A DNA stretch of 54,047 nt from Synergistaceae bacterium UBA1037 (GTDB lineage Bacteria > Synergistota > Synergistia > Synergistales > Synergistaceae), in NCBI GenBank assembly GCA_002316795.1, contig DCEE01000007.1, forward strand, positions 38,774-92,820, in the 5' to 3' direction. A program made the translations under genes and the position numbers. Below, piece after piece: positions 51,114-54,047 of the stretch; position 1 is the stretch's first letter, and each line of letters begins with the position of its first letter. Under the pieces are notes generated by a model. It was not told where the DNA came from. It saw only the letters and a list, made by a program, of their open reading frames with translations, and searched no databases.

Positions 51114-51125
51114 ATGCATGCATTA
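51114..51125. promoter_or_regulatory. Palindromic putative GntR operator
   Basis: ATGCATGCAT is a perfect palindrome, and the inverse strand reads TAATGCATGC, like TAATGCATAC at the regulator's own promoter. It lies about 20 bases after the expected transcription start. Confidence 0.4.
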
Positions 51126-51149
51126 ACGCTTTAAACAGGGGATGATAAC

Positions 51150-52391
51150 ATGGGTGGTTTCATCGTTCTACAGCTTGGTTATGGAATGCAGGGAAAAGCT
51201 TCTCTTGAAGACATCCTTGAAAATAAGTCGATTACAAAAGTAATGGTTGCGGACATCTCTGACGAGATATGGGCTCTCCCGGAAAAGCTGAAAGACCAAA
51301 GAGTAGAGCCTGTAAAGCTGGACATGAGGGATGAAAACTCGGTCCTTGAGCTGATGAGGAAATCAGATGTAATAATTGAATTGCTTCCGGGCGAATACGC
51401 TTTGCCGGCTGCAAAACTTGCCGCTGAAGCAGGGGTGAGCCTCGTATCCGCGATGTATCTCTTTAACCCGGGAGAACAGGATGAAACCAAAAAGGAGCTT
51501 CAGAGAGAAGAGATATCCAGGCTGAACGAGACCGCAAAATCAAAGGGAATAACGATACTTGAAGAATTCGGTATGGACCCCGGGATCGACCTTGTATTGG
51601 GAGCAAAAGCCGTCGAAGAACTTGATGAAGTCAAGGTGTTCCATTCCTACGGGGCAGGATTTCCGGAGCTTGAAGCCAGCAGTAACCCCATCCGGTATAA
51701 ATTTACCTGGTCTGTTATCGGAGTCATGAGATCTTACCTAAGGCCGGCAAGAGTAATAAAAGGCGGAAAAATAGTCGATATCCCGGCTGATTGCATGTTC
51801 GAAGAAGATAATATGCACTTTTTAAAGCTTCCTGAATTCGACTCAAAGCTCGAATGTTTTGCAAACGGGGACAGCGTAACTTTTTCCGAGATATTCAGAC
51901 TTGATAAAACGATAAGCAGTATGGGACGTTATATATGCCGCTGGCCGGGGACCGGTGCGTTCTGGAGTTTAATGGCCAAGAGCGGTTTCTTGTCATCAAC
52001 TCCAATAATGACCACATCAGGTGAGATAGCACCCGCTTCTTTTTGTGCAGCTCTTCTTGGAGGCCAGGAACAGTTTCGTTACAGCGAAGACGAACGTGAC
52101 GTTGCACTTATCCGCTCCGATGTAAGGGGATACAAGAACGGAGAGCCTCTTCGGGTAGTCCTTCAGATAATTGACAAAAGAGACCTGAAGTCCGGACTGA
52201 CAGCAATGCAGAGGACAGTTGGTTTCCCCATGTCTATCGGGGCACAGATGATCCTTGACGGAAGAATATCGCAAAGGGGCATTGTGAATCCCGTAAGCGT
52301 TCCGTTTGAGCCCTTCATTGAAGAACTGGAAAAGCGTGGCATAGCATACACATCTATGACAGAGAAATGGAACGGTGATGAGCGTCCCTGA
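51150..52391 (+). CDS. Saccharopine-dehydrogenase-family oxidoreductase
   Basis: A 413-aa NAD(P)-dependent enzyme. The Rossmann start VLQLGYGMQGKASLEDIL is followed by VMVADISDE, and the second domain has EEFGMDPGIDLVLGAKAVEEL and FHSYGAGFPELEASSNPIRYKFTWS, which are hallmarks of the saccharopine/lysine-6-dehydrogenase group. It could act on lysine, saccharopine or a related diamino acid. AGGGG lies 8 bases before the ATG. It is the first gene after a strong promoter and a GntR-type regulator and is followed by an NhaC-family transporter, so import and oxidation of one amino acid is plausible. Confidence 0.87.
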   Translation: MGGFIVLQLGYGMQGKASLEDILENKSITKVMVADISDEIWALPEKLKDQRVEPVKLDMRDENSVLELMRKSDVIIELLPGEYALPAAKLAAEAGVSLVSAMYLFNPGEQDETKKELQREEISRLNETAKSKGITILEEFGMDPGIDLVLGAKAVEELDEVKVFHSYGAGFPELEASSNPIRYKFTWSVIGVMRSYLRPARVIKGGKIVDIPADCMFEEDNMHFLKLPEFDSKLECFANGDSVTFSEIFRLDKTISSMGRYICRWPGTGAFWSLMAKSGFLSSTPIMTTSGEIAPASFCAALLGGQEQFRYSEDERDVALIRSDVRGYKNGEPLRVVLQIIDKRDLKSGLTAMQRTVGFPMSIGAQMILDGRISQRGIVNPVSVPFEPFIEELEKRGIAYTSMTEKWNGDERP

Positions 52392-52559
52392 TAAATTTAT
52401 ATTAGATTAAACAACGATAAAAATAGATATTTTTACTCAGAGTGAGACAGGCAAAATATTGAAATCTTAAGTGTGGAATGGAGGTGGCAACTCTAAGAGA
52501 GGATCAACAGGGATTCATATTGTTAAAGAGGAAACAAGGAATGAAAGGAGCGAAAGAAA

Positions 52560-53975
52560 ATGGGAGAAATTGCACCAAAGGGATTTATTTCCCTTATACC
52601 TGTAATTTTAACGCTGGCGTTGGCATTCAAAACCCGTGATGCGATCTTTTCACTAATGATCGGATGTATTGTAGGAGTTATCATTGCCGGATTCGACCCT
52701 GCTACAGGACTCTCAAAGCTCTTCCAGGTCTCTCTTGGTAATGGTGATTTTATATGGGTCCTTATGATAGAAGTCGCAGTGGGTATCATGATCGCATTCT
52801 ATTTAAGGGCAAACGTAATATCAGGCTTTGCCGAATGGGGTTCTACAAAAATACGCAGCAGACGTGCGGCATCCGGTTTTGGCTGGCTTCTCGGATTGTT
52901 TATTTTTTTCAGTGACTATTTCAGCCCGCTTTTCAGCGGTCCAATCGCAAGACCAATCACAGACAAGTACAAAGTATCAAGAGAAATGCTCGCATATACG
53001 CTTGATTCGGGCAGTGGACCTGTTTGTACTATAGTCCCGCTTTCAGGCTGGGCAGTCTATATGGCAGGATTGCTTAAAGGACAAGGCACGATAACGACAG
53101 CCGAAGAGGGTATGTCTGTATTTATCAAATCGATACCCTATAATTTCTATGGCTGGCTTGCTGTTATCATATGCGGACTAGTTGCTTATCAGATCATTCC
53201 CAACTTTGGACCGATGAAAAAAGCAGAAGAACGAGCAAAGAACGAAGGTAAGGTCATTAGAGATGGTGCTACTCCTCTTGCCGGCGCTGAGCTGGATGAA
53301 ATCAAGCCAATTCCCGGTAAACCCACACATATGCTGTTACATCTGGTCATCCCGGTCGTGATGTTGATAAGCATTGCTGTAGGGACTTTTGTGATATTAG
53401 GTGGAGTAAAGATACTCGAGGCGTTTTTTGCGGTTGTAATGTATCAATCCATAGTTATGGCCGTAGGCGGATATTTCAAGAGTGTCAAGGATTTTGTTGA
53501 GACCGCGACTGCAGGGATCAAAGCGGTCCTTCCTGCTATATTTATTTTGGCTCTCGCCTACTGTATCAATACCATTTCAAAGAGTTTGGGTGCACAGGTA
53601 TATGTTATGGAGCTGACAAAAGCCTGGATGACTCCTGCAATGCTGCCGGCCATAACCTTTGCGGCTGGTGCATGCATATCATTCTTCACAGGAACATCGT
53701 GGGGTACATATGCACTGCTTGTGCCATTTTCTATCCCGATAGCTTTCAGTCTTTCGGGAGGAAATTTGGGGCCGATAGTTTTTATCACGGTAGGCGCAAT
53801 AATGGGTGGGGGAGTTTTTGGAGATCACTGTTCGCCTGTCTCAGATACAACGTGTCTGTCGTCATTCGGAGCGGCATCTGATCATATGGACCATGTTGTA
53901 ACTCAGTTGCCTTATGCACTTTTATCCGCGGTAATAGCCTTTGTGCTCTTTGTTATTCTTGGGATGACTATGTAG
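52560..53975 (+). CDS. NhaC-family sodium-coupled transporter
   Basis: A 471-aa membrane protein with about eleven helices. Family segments are PVILTLALAFKTRDAIFSLM, FSDYFSPLFSGPIARPITDK, LDSGSGPVCTIVPLSGWAVY, FFTGTSWGTYALLVP and GGGVFGDHCSPVSDTTCLSS. NhaC-type proteins exchange Na+ for H+, and relatives (for example LysW-type) move amino acids such as lysine. Its place after a saccharopine-dehydrogenase-type gene suggests amino-acid transport rather than pH homeostasis. AAAGGAG lies 10 bases before the ATG. The 168-base gap upstream shows no lysine-riboswitch core that I can recognise. Confidence 0.92.
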   Translation: MGEIAPKGFISLIPVILTLALAFKTRDAIFSLMIGCIVGVIIAGFDPATGLSKLFQVSLGNGDFIWVLMIEVAVGIMIAFYLRANVISGFAEWGSTKIRSRRAASGFGWLLGLFIFFSDYFSPLFSGPIARPITDKYKVSREMLAYTLDSGSGPVCTIVPLSGWAVYMAGLLKGQGTITTAEEGMSVFIKSIPYNFYGWLAVIICGLVAYQIIPNFGPMKKAEERAKNEGKVIRDGATPLAGAELDEIKPIPGKPTHMLLHLVIPVVMLISIAVGTFVILGGVKILEAFFAVVMYQSIVMAVGGYFKSVKDFVETATAGIKAVLPAIFILALAYCINTISKSLGAQVYVMELTKAWMTPAMLPAITFAAGACISFFTGTSWGTYALLVPFSIPIAFSLSGGNLGPIVFITVGAIMGGGVFGDHCSPVSDTTCLSSFGAASDHMDHVVTQLPYALLSAVIAFVLFVILGMTM

Positions 53976-54001
53976 ATCAGATTATTGAATGTATGTCAAA
54001 A

Positions 54002-54024
54002 GAGGGGGTTCTATGGACCCCCTC
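54002..54024 (+). terminator. Hairpin after the NhaC-family gene
   Basis: GAGGGGGT (54002-54009) pairs with ACCCCCTC (54017-54024). No T run follows, and a ribosome binding site comes soon after, so it may attenuate rather than end transcription. Confidence 0.4.
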
Positions 54025-54036
54025 ACCTTCTGCAGG

Positions 54037-54046
54037 TAAGGAGGAG
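54037..54046 (+). promoter_or_regulatory. Ribosome binding site of the next gene, off the window
   Basis: TAAGGAGGAG at the last bases is a near-perfect Shine-Dalgarno sequence with no start codon left in the window. Confidence 0.5.
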
Positions 54047-54047
54047 T

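Noticed and set aside
52392..52559. Lysine riboswitch before the NhaC-family gene
   Set aside because: The gap is short and lacks the conserved L-box core strings and multi-stem layout; only AT-rich hairpins are visible.
1..54047. CRISPR arrays, tRNA or rRNA genes, insertion sequences, prophage genes
   Set aside because: No regularly spaced direct repeats, cloverleaf candidates, transposase motifs or phage proteins were recognised by reading the sequence; a covariance-model scan would be needed to exclude small RNA genes.

Overview
The window reads as a chromosomal segment of a Gram-negative, anaerobic, amino-acid-fermenting bacterium. The phylum Synergistota is my best guess. The grounds are a full set of late Kdo/lipid A genes (hence an outer membrane), an LpxI-type lipid A pathway, many amino-acid racemase, dehydratase and transporter genes, and gene neighbourhoods that are neither enterobacterial nor clostridial. 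No rRNA, tRNA, transposase, phage or CRISPR array was seen. Taxonomy is inference; the gene calls rest on motifs visible in the translations.

Region 1 (1-8940) is the 3' part of a bacterial microcompartment (BMC) operon of ethanolamine type. In order it holds a Rho-N-like small ORF, CoA-acylating aldehyde dehydrogenase (EutE), two near-identical hexameric shell proteins, EutT adenosyltransferase, PduL phosphotransacylase, EutJ, a 100-aa protein that looks like a detached EutQ N-terminal module, the EutN pentamer, a PduS-type cobalamin reductase overlapping a PduT-type Fe-S shell trimer, the EutH transporter and a cupin-only EutQ. The signature lyase EutBC is not in view and would be expected upstream. 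The operon ends at an 18-bp perfect inverted repeat.

Region 2 (8950-10672) has a divergent HD hydrolase and a ZIP metal transporter. Region 3 (10855-23210) is a tightly packed ten-gene envelope operon: lpxI, lpxB, msbA, an lpxK fused to an LpxB-like glycosyltransferase domain, kdsA, kdsD, waaA, an unrecognised 403-aa protein, kdsB and an ELM1/DUF1022 protein. Together they cover UDP-diacylglucosamine hydrolysis, disaccharide formation, 4'-phosphorylation, Kdo synthesis, activation and transfer, and lipid A flipping; kdsC is not seen.

Region 4 (23326-32408) has a secreted double rhodanese lacking the catalytic cysteine, then amino-acid metabolism: two paralogous threonine-dehydratase-type enzymes, a homoserine-dehydrogenase-like protein, an ornithine-racemase-type enzyme, an ornithine-cyclodeaminase-family protein, and EamA and NSS transporters. 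Region 5 (32583-43274) has an FAD dehydrogenase (minus), then pepA, an amidohydrolase, cysteine desulfidase and recD2 (plus), then a polar amino-acid ABC transporter (minus).

Region 6 (43619-47746) has a small coiled-coil protein, an L,D-transpeptidase, hisS and aspS. Region 7 (48099-54047) has a UPF0173 hydrolase, a class II aldolase, a GntR regulator, a saccharopine-dehydrogenase-family protein and an NhaC-family transporter. A shared TAATGCAT-type motif in two promoters suggests GntR control. The window stops at the ribosome binding site of the next gene.
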